Positions 1 through 10,368 of a stretch of 60,197 nt of DNA are shown here, piece by piece. Position 1 is the stretch's first letter; every line of letters begins with the position of its first letter. The translations under genes and the position numbers were made by a program. The DNA comes from Asterionellopsis glacialis (lineage: Eukaryota > Bacillariophyta > Plagiogrammaphyceae > Rhaphoneidales > Asterionellopsidaceae), in assembly GCA_014885115.2 (NCBI GenBank), contig WKLE02006678.1:1-60197 (forward strand), written 5' to 3'. Under the pieces are notes generated by a model. The model saw nothing but the letters and a program-made list of their open reading frames with translations, ran no database searches and had not been told where the DNA came from.

Positions 1-320
1 AGACCTGTTCCTGGTGTACGAAAATCAGGTATTCCAGCACTAACGGATGCTCCTGCACCCATGACAACTACAATATTTTGAAATTTAGACTGTTGTAAAT
101 CTTCTGCTAATGAATCTAAGGTTGGATTTTTGACAGCCTTAGGAGCAAGCCGTGCAGAGTCACCATGAGAAATTCTTCTCTGGAAATTCTTTTTTGGGTG
201 AAATGCAACAAATGTCACTTGAGACGAAGATTTGATCGCTTGACCTTCGGTACAAGCAAGAAAAAAGTAACATCCAAATAAAACTGCAGTCTTTAATCTC
301 TTAGGCAAATCGCATCTCAT
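1..320 (-). CDS. Sirtuin (NAD-dependent deacylase), N-terminal part, cut by the window edge
   Basis: This is the 5' end of a second sirtuin gene; the rest lies beyond base 1. Reading leftward from the ATG at 320-318, the frame stays open to the edge. It starts with a basic stretch and a hydrophobic segment (TAVLFGCYFFLACTEG), which looks like a signal peptide. A linker of about 50 residues follows, then the Rossmann NAD-binding motif GAGASVSAGIPDF and the start of the conserved RTPGTG. Over bases 1-79 it is almost identical, including synonymous sites, to bases 3524-3602 of the complete sirtuin downstream, with one mismatch seen (a/c at base 42). Upstream of that block the two genes are clearly different. 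Known for the family: NAD-dependent removal of acyl groups from lysine. Inferred: a tandem paralogue entering the secretory or plastid route. The catalytic half is not visible, so activity cannot be judged. Confidence 0.85.
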   Translation of the reverse strand, partial: MRCDLPKRLKTAVLFGCYFFLACTEGQAIKSSSQVTFVAFHPKKNFQRRISHGDSARLAPKAVKNPTLDSLAEDLQQSKFQNIVVVMGAGASVSAGIPDFRTPGTG

Positions 321-843
321 GGTCTCTATAGAGTGACAATCCTGGAACCCAGACACTTGCGATGGCAACGACTTTTGTTCCGTCCTGCGGTGATATGTCA
401 AGTTGGATATTTTCTGTGGGCGGGAAAGGATTCCAGAGGATTCCTTCCTTGAGAGGGAAAATAAGCAATACGACCCAATGGATTCAGAAAAGGGTCAGAC
501 GGTGTCTTGATTGGAAAAACGGAGGGATACTGACTATCCCTTGTAAAAGATATTATACTCTCTACTAGAGAGGGGTAATAGTTTTGTACCAGATTTTACG
601 GATCGGCTCGCAGGCGTGATGGCATCTCAATCAATGCAGCCGCACGAAAAGAAAAAGAACAACGGATGAGGGATGAGCTACCCAAAAATTCTCAAAACAA
701 ACAGAATAAATCAATAGAACGAAGCCATTGTGATCTTCTTCTGTTCGTTTCTCCGCTACATCTCAGCGTCTGCCCTATTTCATTGCGTTTAGAACCTCTG
801 CACAGGCTGTACACGAAACAGTCTAATTTGAAAAAAAAAGAAA
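321..843. promoter_or_regulatory. Divergent intergenic region between partial sirtuin and cysteine protease
   Basis: No gene is seen here; short frames lack homology and codon character. The two flanking genes are transcribed away from each other, so both promoters should lie here. It contains the palindrome CTCTCTACTAGAGAG at 558-572, of the type that recurs 5' of other genes in this window. An A-rich run directly precedes the protease ATG (832-843). No convincing TATA box was recognised. Confidence 0.4.
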
Positions 844-2540
844 ATGAATATCTTTGGCTTTGTATCCTTTGCAATTATTGCAATTACGAACTTAGTAGGT
901 AATAAATATGTTGCTGCTGTAACTTTATCAAATAATGATATTGATGAAAACAAGAATGAGCATAGCGATTTACTGAAAGTACAATTTAATAGTTGGTTGT
1001 CTCGTCATGGTAAATCATATAATGGAAAAGTTGTGACTACAAGTAATGCTGATAATATTGACGCATTATCCGAGGACGACGATGAAAACAGCGAGGAATA
1101 TCGGTATCGATTATCTGTGTTTTCCAACAATTTTGAAACGGTACGGCGTCATAATGATGCCTATTACATGGGTTTCACATCGTATAGTATGTCTTTGGAG
1201 GGACCCTTCGCTGATCTTACCGACAAAGAATTTGAAACCATGTATTTGATGTCTAAACCACAAAATTGTTCTGCCACGCATACATCCTCCGGCTCCATCT
1301 ATTCGTCTACCCACTTACTTGACGGTGGAGCGAATTTGTTGTCATCTTCCTCTGCTACTCTAGATCTCCCTCAAGCAGTAGATTGGCGTACCAAAGGTGT
1401 TATTACTCCTATCAAATCACAGAAGCATTGTGGATCATGTTGGACATTTTCAACGACTGGTGCATTAGAAGCTCATCATTGTATTGCTGCTGCAAAGAAT
1501 TCGTCGAAAAAGAAATCGAGCGTTACCGACAAAAAGAACGGTGGCAAAGACTTTGTAGATTCCGATTTGGATTGTACGAAATGGAAAGGATTAGCAGAAC
1601 AACAGTTGGTAGATTGTGCTGGTAATTTCAATAATCATGGATGTGAGGGTGGATTACCAAGTCAAGCCTTTGAATATATACGTTACAATGGTGGTATTGT
1701 GACAGAAGATATGTATAACTACACTGCCAAGGATGATGGATATTGTAAACCCATAGATACATCGGCCGTTGGTGCACGAGTATCAGATGTTTTTAATATT
1801 ACATCCTACAATGAAGATGAAATAGTAGCAGCTGTAGCACATGTTGGACCTGTAAGTATTGCGTATCAAGTATCACCCGATTTTAGATTTTATAGCCATG
1901 GAGTGTATGATAGCTTTAACAGTACAACGAATCAAACCATGTGTTATAAAGATCCATCACATGTCAATCATGCAGTTGTAGTTGTCGGGTATGGAGATAC
2001 CATGACCGAGAGCAACAACAACAACATGAAAGAAACCGTCACGACTACTACCACCAATCATAATCATGACAAACCGAAGCCATCACCAATTCCATTTTAT
2101 ATTATAAGGTATGTTTGATTGTTCGTAATATGGGATGCATAGTTGTTGTGCAGTATGGACTACACCGTGAACATTTTTTTCCCTTCTTGGATGCAGAATA
2201 TACAACTATCTGAACTACAGTGCTGCACTCGTACACATCCATTAGTATCAATTCGAAGCACACTAACCCCTTCTGCACTTGCTAACCAACAACAATATTT
2301 AGGAATTCTTGGGGGAATACATGGGGTATGGAAGGATACTTTTGGATGATACGTGGCCAAAATATGTGTGGTATTAGTGATTGTGCATCCTTTCCAATTG
2401 TACCAAGACCATCTTCCTTCTCTCCAACATCTAGTGACACGTTGGACACTCTGCCAAAAGATCAACCGAATCAAAAAGGGCCTTCCAATTATTTGAGAAT
2501 CCAACCAATTCAAGAGACCTATATTTCCCCGAAGAAATGA
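844..2540 (+). CDS. Papain-family (C1A) cysteine protease preproenzyme, two exons
   Basis: Predicted exons are 844-2108 and 2303-2540, with a 194-bp GT..AG intron (2109-2302); the joined frame gives 500 aa. A signal peptide (residues 1 to about 25) is followed by an I29-type inhibitory propeptide ([12 protein letters not shown] onward), then the mature enzyme from about LPQAVDWR. The catalytic Cys is in CGSCWTFS and the His in [11 protein letters not shown]. The Asn is in RNSWGNTWG, which is only in frame after splicing and so supports the intron. QQLVDC and GCEGG are also typical of the family. Unusual features are a Lys/Ser-rich insert of about 40 residues after the active-site helix, an Asn/Thr/His-rich insert between the His and Asn motifs, and a C-terminal tail after [10 protein letters not shown]. 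Expected role: cathepsin-like proteolysis in vacuole, lysosome or outside the cell. It sits between two sirtuin genes with no evident functional link. Confidence 0.9.
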
Positions 2541-2766
2541 AACTCTTCCTTCGGAAAAAGCACCATAAATATTCAAGACAATATCGAGGGGGCCATAGGA
2601 CAAAAATAATAGCACACTGATTGTTTCTACCATTTGTTACATTCGTTAAAACCCAATCGTTTCCTGCTTTGACTCCTTGATGCACAACCGTCGGACTTTT
2701 CCAGATAAAGACTAATACAAAATATGGAATCATCAAGAACTATCGTTAAGATGTGATAGTTCTATT

Positions 2767-4707
2767 TCATAGTTGGTCACGAAAATGGCGTTTGGATGCA
2801 AATGAATATGCTTCCTCCAGGGCATCATTCCATCCTAGCAAATGACATAATTGTTGGACTCCATCATCGCAATCACCCTGTACTATGACATCTCGAGTGT
2901 AGAAAGCTTCGCCACCTTCTTTTGTTGATGTCCGTTGAACATGTCCAAAGTTCCCTACCTTTTCTCGATTCAAAAGTAAACGAGGACACGTCCGGCTTAC
3001 CCATTGAGGTATTCCAGCCACAGGCATGACACTTAGACTTGTGCCAATCACAATCAATAAATCACAATCTTCTGTATCATCATCCACAAAGCGTTCAAAT
3101 CGGTTTGGTAAATCTTCTCCAAAAAATACAATATCTGGTTTGACAAGCCCTCCACATTCACCACAGGTTGGAATTTGTTTGTTTAACATAGTTTGCATAC
3201 AGCCTTCAATATCAGCTTTTGTTCGACACTTTGTACAACTAGCTGATCGAAAGTCACCATGACACTCCACCAATTTGTCTGAATTAACTCCTGCAAAGAC
3301 TTCCAACCCATCAATATTTTGAGTGTACACACGTCGTAATATACCGCGATCTTGTAATACCTTGAGGAAGGCATGTGTTATGGTGGGGCGTGGTCCATCA
3401 ATTTGTCCCGGCAACAAATTGCTTGATAAATCAACAAATGGTTGTGCATTGACGGTGGTGTAGTATTCTAAATCAAATATAGCCTCCGGAAAAGGTAAAT
3501 TGTATTTGCTAAGAGAATCATACAGACCTGTTCCTGGTGTACGAAAATCAGGTATTCCAGCACTCACGGATGCTCCTGCACCCATGACAACTACAATATT
3601 TTCAAATTGGCATTGTGCTAATCTATATGCCAAGGATTCCAAAGTTGGTAGTGCTACTTCTGATGCTCTTGGTGTTCTTCTTCTTCTTCTTCTTTTCCTT
3701 GGTGTTATTATTGTCTTTTGGGGTCTCTTTTCAGGCGAAGAAATCATGGATGGCATTGTTTCATCATCATTCTTGTCCAATTTAGGTCTGCCACATTCAT
3801 TCTCTTTGTAATTCTTGCCCAAGTTAGAATTGTTACACTCATTTTCGTCGTTACTCTTGTCCAAGATATGGTTGTTACACTCACTTTCATCCTCATTCAT
3901 GTCCAAATTAGGGCTATTGTACTCATTATTTTGATTATGACTATAACCATCATTGTTATGATTATAAGTGTTCATAATATTGTCGCCATTGTTGCCGTCA
4001 TTGCAACTTGGTTCTTCTTTCTTGTTAGTGTTATTGATATTATTTCCCCGTGATGGACGGATTATAAAATTTGTAGAATATTCAATAGCTTTTTTCCCCG
4101 TCACAGCATGTTGAATTCGAGAATTTGTAGTTTGTGAGCTTTTTGCCATATCAAATTCTTGCTCCTCCAACATGCTTACACGGTCCGCATAGCAATCTAT
4201 AATATCATTATCGATGTCTTCCTCTTCAATTCTGAATTCATAGTCTTCTTCATGATAATAATTTTGTTGTTGTTGTTGTTGCTGTTTCTTATACTTATAG
4301 AATAATATCATTCCAATTGTCAAGAAAATCCCAAGAAAGAAACATAAACTTATTCCAAACCACGACCAGACATTGTTGTCCATATGATTCTTCATTGTTG
4401 TAGTAGTTGGAGCATTGCTTAACCATTGTTCTTCTCCTAAAAATATACAACATATTACACCACTATAATACAGATAATCCATATTTATACTGCAACTATT
4501 TATGATACTAGTATTGATTGTGATATCTTTATTAGAAATATTTGTTGCTGTATAGAACCCTCTTGTTGAAACAGCAGCAGCAGCAGCAGCAGCAACAGCG
4601 AAGACTGAAACTAAAAAACTTTTTTTCGTTCTTGGTATCATCCAGGTAGAACCAATACATTGGAAGGAAACCCTACGTATTCTAAAGTCTTCCTCATAGC
4701 ATGTCAT
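2767..4707 (-). CDS. Class I sirtuin with N-terminal signal/TM region and low-complexity linker
   Basis: This 646-aa protein starts at the ATG at 4707-4705; a second in-frame ATG at 4641 would give 624 aa and put the signal-like stretch (KKSFLVSVFAVAAAAAAAV) at the very N-terminus. A strong membrane segment follows at about residues 111-137, then poly-Gln, acidic and Asn-rich sequence with four copies of a 14-residue repeat. The sirtuin domain covers about residues 365-635: GAGASVSAGIPDFRTPGTG, TQNIDGLE, catalytic His in ECHGDFRS, zinc ligands CTKC and CGEC, then KPDIVFFGE and GTSLSVMPVAG. These match the class I (SIRT2/SIRT3-like) pattern, and the C-terminus resembles the SIRT2 tail (GDCDDG, LLGW). 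Known: NAD-dependent lysine deacylation. Inferred: membrane-tethered, which is unusual for this class. No intron is needed. It is convergent with the protease, 226 bp away. Confidence 0.88.
   Translation of the reverse strand: MTCYEEDFRIRRVSFQCIGSTWMIPRTKKSFLVSVFAVAAAAAAAVSTRGFYTATNISNKDITINTSIINSCSINMDYLYYSGVICCIFLGEEQWLSNAPTTTTMKNHMDNNVWSWFGISLCFFLGIFLTIGMILFYKYKKQQQQQQQNYYHEEDYEFRIEEEDIDNDIIDCYADRVSMLEEQEFDMAKSSQTTNSRIQHAVTGKKAIEYSTNFIIRPSRGNNINNTNKKEEPSCNDGNNGDNIMNTYNHNNDGYSHNQNNEYNSPNLDMNEDESECNNHILDKSNDENECNNSNLGKNYKENECGRPKLDKNDDETMPSMISSPEKRPQKTIITPRKRRRRRRTPRASEVALPTLESLAYRLAQCQFENIVVVMGAGASVSAGIPDFRTPGTGLYDSLSKYNLPFPEAIFDLEYYTTVNAQPFVDLSSNLLPGQIDGPRPTITHAFLKVLQDRGILRRVYTQNIDGLEVFAGVNSDKLVECHGDFRSASCTKCRTKADIEGCMQTMLNKQIPTCGECGGLVKPDIVFFGEDLPNRFERFVDDDTEDCDLLIVIGTSLSVMPVAGIPQWVSRTCPRLLLNREKVGNFGHVQRTSTKEGGEAFYTRDVIVQGDCDDGVQQLCHLLGWNDALEEAYSFASKRHFRDQL
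3753..3922 (-). repeat. Four imperfect 42-bp tandem repeats inside the sirtuin linker
   Basis: The 42-bp unit encodes about 14 residues. The four copies read EYNSPNLDMNEDES, ECNNHILDKSNDEN, ECNNSNLGKNYKEN and ECGRPKLDKNDDET. The reading frame is kept throughout, so this is an expanded acidic/Asn spacer between the membrane segment and the catalytic domain. Confidence 0.85.
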
Positions 4708-5575
4708 TATTAACGTTGGCTTTCTTTTTGAGGGGCAAGACGAAGACAAGTCTTATAATATAACACAGTGAGTAATTGCTTTTAGAATGTGTGTCTGTTC
4801 ATGCTCTAGGACAATATTCCAATCAATACACAAAAATGACGACAGATAATGTACAGTACGGGTGTTGGCATGTCTCTAGATCCTGGGCGATTGTTCCCTT
4901 CCTGCCTCCCTGCTCCTCCTTTCAAAGAACACAAAAAAGCCCGCGCCCATGACACACATACAGCAATTAGTCATAACTGGTAGGTCCAACTGTACCTGGT
5001 ACTCTACGTAATGGTACAACACATACCAGCAGATACGTTGCAGCGGTGCATAAAACGCAGGGGCGAGCCAAAAGCAAAAGTCGGGCAATTCGTCTTTGGA
5101 GAGCAAGCAAACCAGGGAGGAACAACCCAAAATGAACGCGATTTAGATGAGGAGTTCATGTAATCGAGTAAGTCAAACGATGTCAGCTTGTTGGTAACGG
5201 TATTGCTGACCCGTCGCACTTTGACACCGCTTCCTTCAGTCGTGAAGTATTAGTTGAGTCCCGTACGTAGGTTTATACGTGATATCAGTACTATGACGGT
5301 GGATTCTCTCGAAAATCAAGGGATTCTATTCTGAACGGAACAAGAGTGGGGGAGGGGCGCATCACAGCGAAGAGAAATCTTCTGGTTTTGATTTTACTTA
5401 TTCGTACATATCACAGTTCTTGTTGACACGGACTAGTCGCAGCAGCTGTCTCAATATTCTTTATCTCTCTGTTCTCATTCTCACGTTGACAATTACACTA
5501 ATACTCCCTTCATCGACCCAATACGGATTTCTTCTTGCTGTGCAGATTGTAATCGATTAGATACATAATTTATCC
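4708..5575. promoter_or_regulatory. Divergent intergenic region, sirtuin / MMSDH
   Basis: No gene is recognised. Both flanking genes start from this region. It contains TGTCTCTAGATC at about 4870-4881 and one TACCTGGTA palindrome at about 4993. A pyrimidine-rich stretch (5390-5575) runs up to the MMSDH ATG. Short frames on the minus strand here have no family resemblance. Confidence 0.35.
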
Positions 5576-7522
5576 ATGATGTTGTCCTCATTCACGTGTC
5601 ATAATGCCGTCAAGATTGGCCGTCAGCAAGGTCTAAGACAACATTTTCAACAAGTTTCTTCTTTTGCTAATCGATGGAAATCAACTACAGCGTTGGCAGT
5701 GGACGATGATTGGTTAGATGAAACTACACTTATCGGTGAAGTTCCAACGTATAAGAATTGGATTGATGGTAAATTTGTATCATCCTCTACGTCTACATGG
5801 ATGGATGTACGCAATCCTGCTACGAATCATATCGTTTCCAAGGTACCGCAAACAACACCTTCTGAATTAGACAGTGCCGTACAAAGTGCCAAGGATGCAT
5901 TTGCACATTGGAAGAATGTTCCTGTCCAACAACGACAACGAATTATGATTCGGTATCAAGGTTTAATCCAAACACATACAGATGATCTTGCCAAGTTAAT
6001 TACATTGGAGAATGGTAAAACATTGGCAGATGCCAGGGGTGATATATTCCGTGGATTGGAAGTTGTTGAAACTGCATGTAATATTGCAGATAAACTCATG
6101 GGCGAAACTTTAGGTGGGATTGGTACAAATATGGATTGTGTTACTTATAGACAACCCTTGGGTGTATGCGCAGGAATTGCACCTTTTAACTTTCCTGCGG
6201 TACGTATGCTTCTCTTGCACACTTTGAGGTTTGCTGCTCATTTTTTTTTCAGGTCCAACAATTGATGAAATGTGTTCTAACTTTTTCATGTTTTTGCATT
6301 TCTAAATGTTCGCTCATCTTTTCAATGATTTTTGAAACAAATATTTGTAGATGATTCCCCTCTGGATGTTCCCTGTAGCCTGTACCGCAGGAAATACATT
6401 TGTTATGAAACCGAGTGAAAAAACACCTGGAGCGTACGTATTGTGTTTCTATTGAACTTCGTTTTTCTCTCACACACCCCCTTTCATTTTTTGGTCTGCC
6501 TGGTGTACAAACTAACATACCTTCGTCTCCCCTTCTCGACTTGGCATCTATCATCTCCACATTACAGCACAATGTTGTTGGCGAAACTTGCACAAGAAGC
6601 TGGGCTTCCTGATGGTGTTTTAAACATCGTTCATGGTGGGAAAGATAGTGTGGATGGTATATGCGATCATGACAATATCCGTGCCATTTCCTTTGTAGGG
6701 TCTAATCCAGTAGGTGAATATATTCATGCCAGAGGAAGCGCCAACGGGAAGCGTGTACAGGCCAATTTGGGTGCCAAAAACCATGCAGTTATCTTACCTG
6801 ATGCTAATCGAGAAGCTACCGTCAAGGCATTGGCGGGGGCTGCTTTTGGTGCTGCCGGACAACGGTGTATGGCATTGAGTGCAGTTGTCTTGGTAGGTGA
6901 AACCAAGGAATGGGTAGCCGACTTGGTAGCAGAAGGACAAAAACTCAAGGTAGGGTCTGGTTTTGCAGAAGGAGTTGATGTTGGACCACTTATCAGTCGT
7001 GAATCGAAAATGCGTGTGGAGGGGATTGTAGATCAAGCAGTTGAACAGGGTGCTACACTAGCTTTAGATGGACGAGGTGTAGAAGTACCAGGATTTGAAG
7101 ATGGTAATTTTGTTGGTCCAACCTTGTTATCTAATATCAAAACAGACAATGCAGCATACACCAATGAAATTTTCGGACCAGTCCTCGTTTGTCTGGAAGC
7201 CGATACACTGGAAGATGCAATGGGAATTATCAATAGTAACCCCTATGGTAATGGGTGTGCCATATTCACTTCATCAGGAGCTGCAGCACGAAAATTTCAA
7301 CAAGAGATTGATGTAGGGCAAGTGGGAATCAATGTTCCAATTCCTGTCCCATTACCCATGTTTAGCTTTACGGGTAGTCGTGGTTCGATTCGAGGTGATG
7401 TCCACTTTTATGGCAAACAGGGAGTCCAATTTTACACACAAATTAAAACAATTACCAGCAACTGGACATACCAACCGACTGATTTAGGCGGTGTTGCAAT
7501 GCCCATCGTAGGGCAGAAATGA
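5576..7522 (+). CDS. ALDH6A1: Methylmalonate-semialdehyde dehydrogenase (acylating), mitochondrial, three exons
   Basis: Exons 5576-6199, 6351-6433 and 6568-7522 join in frame to 553 aa; the introns are 151 and 134 bp with GTACGT donors. The enzyme converts methylmalonate and malonate semialdehydes to propionyl-CoA and acetyl-CoA in valine, thymine and inositol breakdown. The first 40 or so residues are Arg/Gln/Ser-rich and lack acids, as in a mitochondrial targeting peptide. Aldehyde dehydrogenase landmarks follow: PFNFPA directly joined by splicing to [30 protein letters not shown], the NAD-site FVGSNPVG, the catalytic Cys in [18 protein letters not shown], and the family-specific end [17 protein letters not shown] and [17 protein letters not shown]. 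Both introns fall inside conserved motifs that read through only when spliced. All key residues are intact and the length is normal for the family. Confidence 0.95.
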
Positions 7523-7651
7523 ATAAGAGCAGTCGATATCTGTTAAAGAACTTTTAGAGGGTAGCGAAGAACTAAGTCAAGTCTTATACAAGTTTATTTA
7601 TTGATTATTTATTTCTATATAGCTATTGCCATTTCTATTGTAGCTGCTTTA

Positions 7652-9304
7652 TTAATCTGTAATCGTGAAGAAAGAGCTCGAATAAGTCTTCACACTGATT
7701 TCATTAGTTGCCCTCACTCGAATGGTATAATCTGATCCCGCACGAACAGAGCTTGGAATTGACCACGAATAGGACCCTGCGTCTCCTGCAATCGTAGACT
7801 TAATTGTCTTGTGATAGCTATAACCAGAACCTTTGTGAAGGGAAAGTTTAACCTCTGTGATTCCTGGAGCATTCCACTCCACCTGCAAAGGTGACCCTTT
7901 TGATACTTCTTCTCCACCATTTGGATAAACCACTTCAATCGGATTCACAATTTTGAACGGACTATCCGAATAGTCTTTGAGGCTAGTTTCACTCACACTG
8001 CGAATCCGAACAAGCATATTGCTTCCTGTAGTGGTTGATCCAGGAACTTCGGGCCATGTATATGTTCCAGTGTTTAAAGTTGATTCTACAATGTTTTTCA
8101 CCCATGTCTTATCTTCATCGTTCTCGTGAATGGAAAGCTTGACACTGTCATTTTCGGAAATACCTTCCGAATCCCAAGTGATATCGATATTTTCAGTTCC
8201 AAGACCAATAGTTTCTCCTCCATTATGAGAAGTAATAGTAAAACTTCGTGGAGGTGCAGCATTGGCAAAGTCAACTCCATTGATAGTATCAATCCAATGC
8301 TGGTGATAGTCAGAACCACGAATAGCATACTTTTGTTCGATATGAATAAACCTTCCGGAGTAACCATCGGCAGATGTTCCACATACATAATCTTCATGAA
8401 CTCCGTTGATCAGTCTACCTTGCGTGTTCGAGGTTCCTATTTTATCACAGTCCGAGTCTCCGGTCATCGATACACTAATAGCAATAGTGTTGTTGGCCAC
8501 CACTGATTGGAATGTATTGCGGAGAAGATGGATCTTTTCGTCTGCTTGAGGCACAATACTGGTTCCGTGGGTAATGAAAACATCATCATTTAGACAAGAA
8601 GATGTTCCCATCCCGTGAAATTGAATAGCAGTATAATCTAAGGACTGTCCTTCATAGTAGGACATGATTGCCTTTGCACTTGCCTGAAAGGTATGTTGGT
8701 CGTTGTGAGCAGCATCAGCAATCTTATATGAAGCGCCTTGGCAGCTGTCAGCTGCATTGGTTTTGCGATGTCCTCCAGAAAGGACGAAACTTCGAGCATC
8801 AGTGCCCTTGAAGACAGCAATACCTTGTTCACCAGTATTGGCATCATTGAGAGGGTGGACGATATCAATCGATATATCTTTTATATCTACGTTTGGATCA
8901 GGGGACTGATTGACAATGACGGTACCGAGTGGAGAGTCAATGATATCATTTGCATCATTGTCCTGGAAGGTGGCAAGAACACAATATGTCTTGGAATCTT
9001 CAGTCAAAATTCCCATTGAGTATCCTTCGTCGATGAGCGATTGAGGAAGACCACTGCAACTTCCGTCCATCATATCACCTACAACTTGTTCCCAATCTTC
9101 AAGGAGATCAGCTGATGGCACGGCGTAGACCTCATCATCTGCACGAGGCATTTTGCACTTGATGAAATCGAACAAGTCTTCGAGCGTTGTGCAGTCATTT
9201 GTGCTACTACAGGAGGGGCATGCAACCACAGTTTGTGTCGCGATCACAGCAATTGAAACAGAAAGAATTGTGCTTCGGATTATTGTGGTTGATTTCACTT
9301 TCAT
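7652..9304 (-). CDS. Secreted protein with two Kre9/Knh1-like Ig-fold domains
   Basis: A 550-aa protein, ATG at 9304-9302, no intron. Residues 1 to about 28 form a clear signal peptide ending near VVACPSC. The C-terminal 200 residues hold two tandem Ig-like modules of the Kre9/Knh1 (Ser/Thr-rich, GPI-anchored family) type: NGGETIGLG..ITWDSEG..GTYTWPEVP at about 355-445 and NGGEEVSKGSPLQVEWNAPG..GSYSWSIP at about 455-548. No hydrophobic GPI-attachment tail is seen, so it should be secreted or wall-associated. The middle region (about 140-340) is not recognised. It holds spaced histidines (IVHPLND, GGHRKTN, HNDQH, FHGMG), several cysteines and an HIEQK motif, which could be a metal-dependent hydrolase fold; that is only inference. 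It is convergent with MMSDH, 129 bp apart. Confidence 0.75.
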   Translation of the reverse strand: MKVKSTTIIRSTILSVSIAVIATQTVVACPSCSSTNDCTTLEDLFDFIKCKMPRADDEVYAVPSADLLEDWEQVVGDMMDGSCSGLPQSLIDEGYSMGILTEDSKTYCVLATFQDNDANDIIDSPLGTVIVNQSPDPNVDIKDISIDIVHPLNDANTGEQGIAVFKGTDARSFVLSGGHRKTNAADSCQGASYKIADAAHNDQHTFQASAKAIMSYYEGQSLDYTAIQFHGMGTSSCLNDDVFITHGTSIVPQADEKIHLLRNTFQSVVANNTIAISVSMTGDSDCDKIGTSNTQGRLINGVHEDYVCGTSADGYSGRFIHIEQKYAIRGSDYHQHWIDTINGVDFANAAPPRSFTITSHNGGETIGLGTENIDITWDSEGISENDSVKLSIHENDEDKTWVKNIVESTLNTGTYTWPEVPGSTTTGSNMLVRIRSVSETSLKDYSDSPFKIVNPIEVVYPNGGEEVSKGSPLQVEWNAPGITEVKLSLHKGSGYSYHKTIKSTIAGDAGSYSWSIPSSVRAGSDYTIRVRATNEISVKTYSSSFFTITD

Positions 9305-10368
9305 GTTGAGTAGCCGTCGTTACTAAGTTTGTTTTCTTGGTCTTGTGCCTATTGTGCGTACTGGTAATTGCAAAAACTAGACTATTGATTTTTAAATGGT
9401 ACTGGCATGATTGTTTTTCACGCAATTGTAATTTTCGATCGAGAACATATCCAAGTACCTATAATACCTGTACGGGTCACATGGTATACCTGATATATGT
9501 TCTGTCGGATCAATATTTTTAGCTTGAGGCATTTTGTTGATACCAGGTACGTACGATTAAAAACAATGACCCATTCTACGTATTCCGTTTCTGAGAACAC
9601 GATTCTTCCATGACCTCAATTATATATATGGTACTCATATCATAACTAATATCAGTACTTAAACACTTCAAAGTTCGCTTACAGCCTGAGCATTATGACC
9701 GATCATAACGAGTACCTGGTATCCAGTTTGAGTACCGTTATTCAGTGTTGTGAGTTGTGAGCCCTTGATATCAATTATCGCTTCTCTCTCCATCTGGAAA
9801 GACGAATGACAATTAACACAATTCTTACTTCGAGAAAACGGAAACTTTTTTGGGGCATATTCTATCATGAAACTATTGCCTCCGGTCCATGCAGTGCCAC
9901 AAGTGCCTCTTAGAATACGATAAACGGTACCTGGGGATTGAGCGCTACCAATCCCCCTCGATTTCTATCGTATATTCTGGGTCCGAGTTCTTGCACTCAG
10001 TAGTTAATTTCTGCCATTCAGTATCATTGAAAGTGCGTGTTGGGTTACTGATATTGATGCCATTCACTTCCATTTGACCATTGAACGTAGGGCTCTATAA
10101 AATGCAGGACCCTCTAGCGCATGCATACTGGTAGGTCCTAGTCAGATCGCGTACAACAGATTAGGAAGGGAATCATCTTTCATATTATCGAAAGTAACAA
10201 GTCCGATCATTGCCATTTAAAATCTACCACTGCATTAGCTCTAGGACTAGTACTCTGGAAGTCTTTTGCTTCGACAACAAAAAAAAACCGTTATAATGAA
10301 TCGAGCAGCATTTTATAAAAAAATAAAGTTCTATAGGAATATTTTGTGCTACTTCTAAACATATTTCT
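9305..10368. other. Intergenic region with TACCTGGTA palindromes and a decayed ORF trace
   Basis: No intact gene is seen. TACCAGGTA/TACCTGGTA-type sites occur at about 9541, 9712 and 9926. On the minus strand around 10085-9940 a frame reads MEVNGINISNPTRTFN and continues to a TAG. A separate frame (9868-9668) carries CVNCHSSF. Together they look like debris of an old gene or element, but no family could be assigned. The promoter of the secreted protein gene should lie near 9305-9500. Confidence 0.35.

Noticed and set aside
3753..3922. CRISPR-like array from regular 42-bp units
   Set aside because: The units are in-frame coding repeats inside a eukaryotic gene without unique spacers.
9668..10090. 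Possible retroelement or gene fragment on the minus strand
   Set aside because: Two short frames (MEVNGINISNPTRTFN and CVNCHSSF regions) are separated by a stop, and no domain could be named, so no gene was called.
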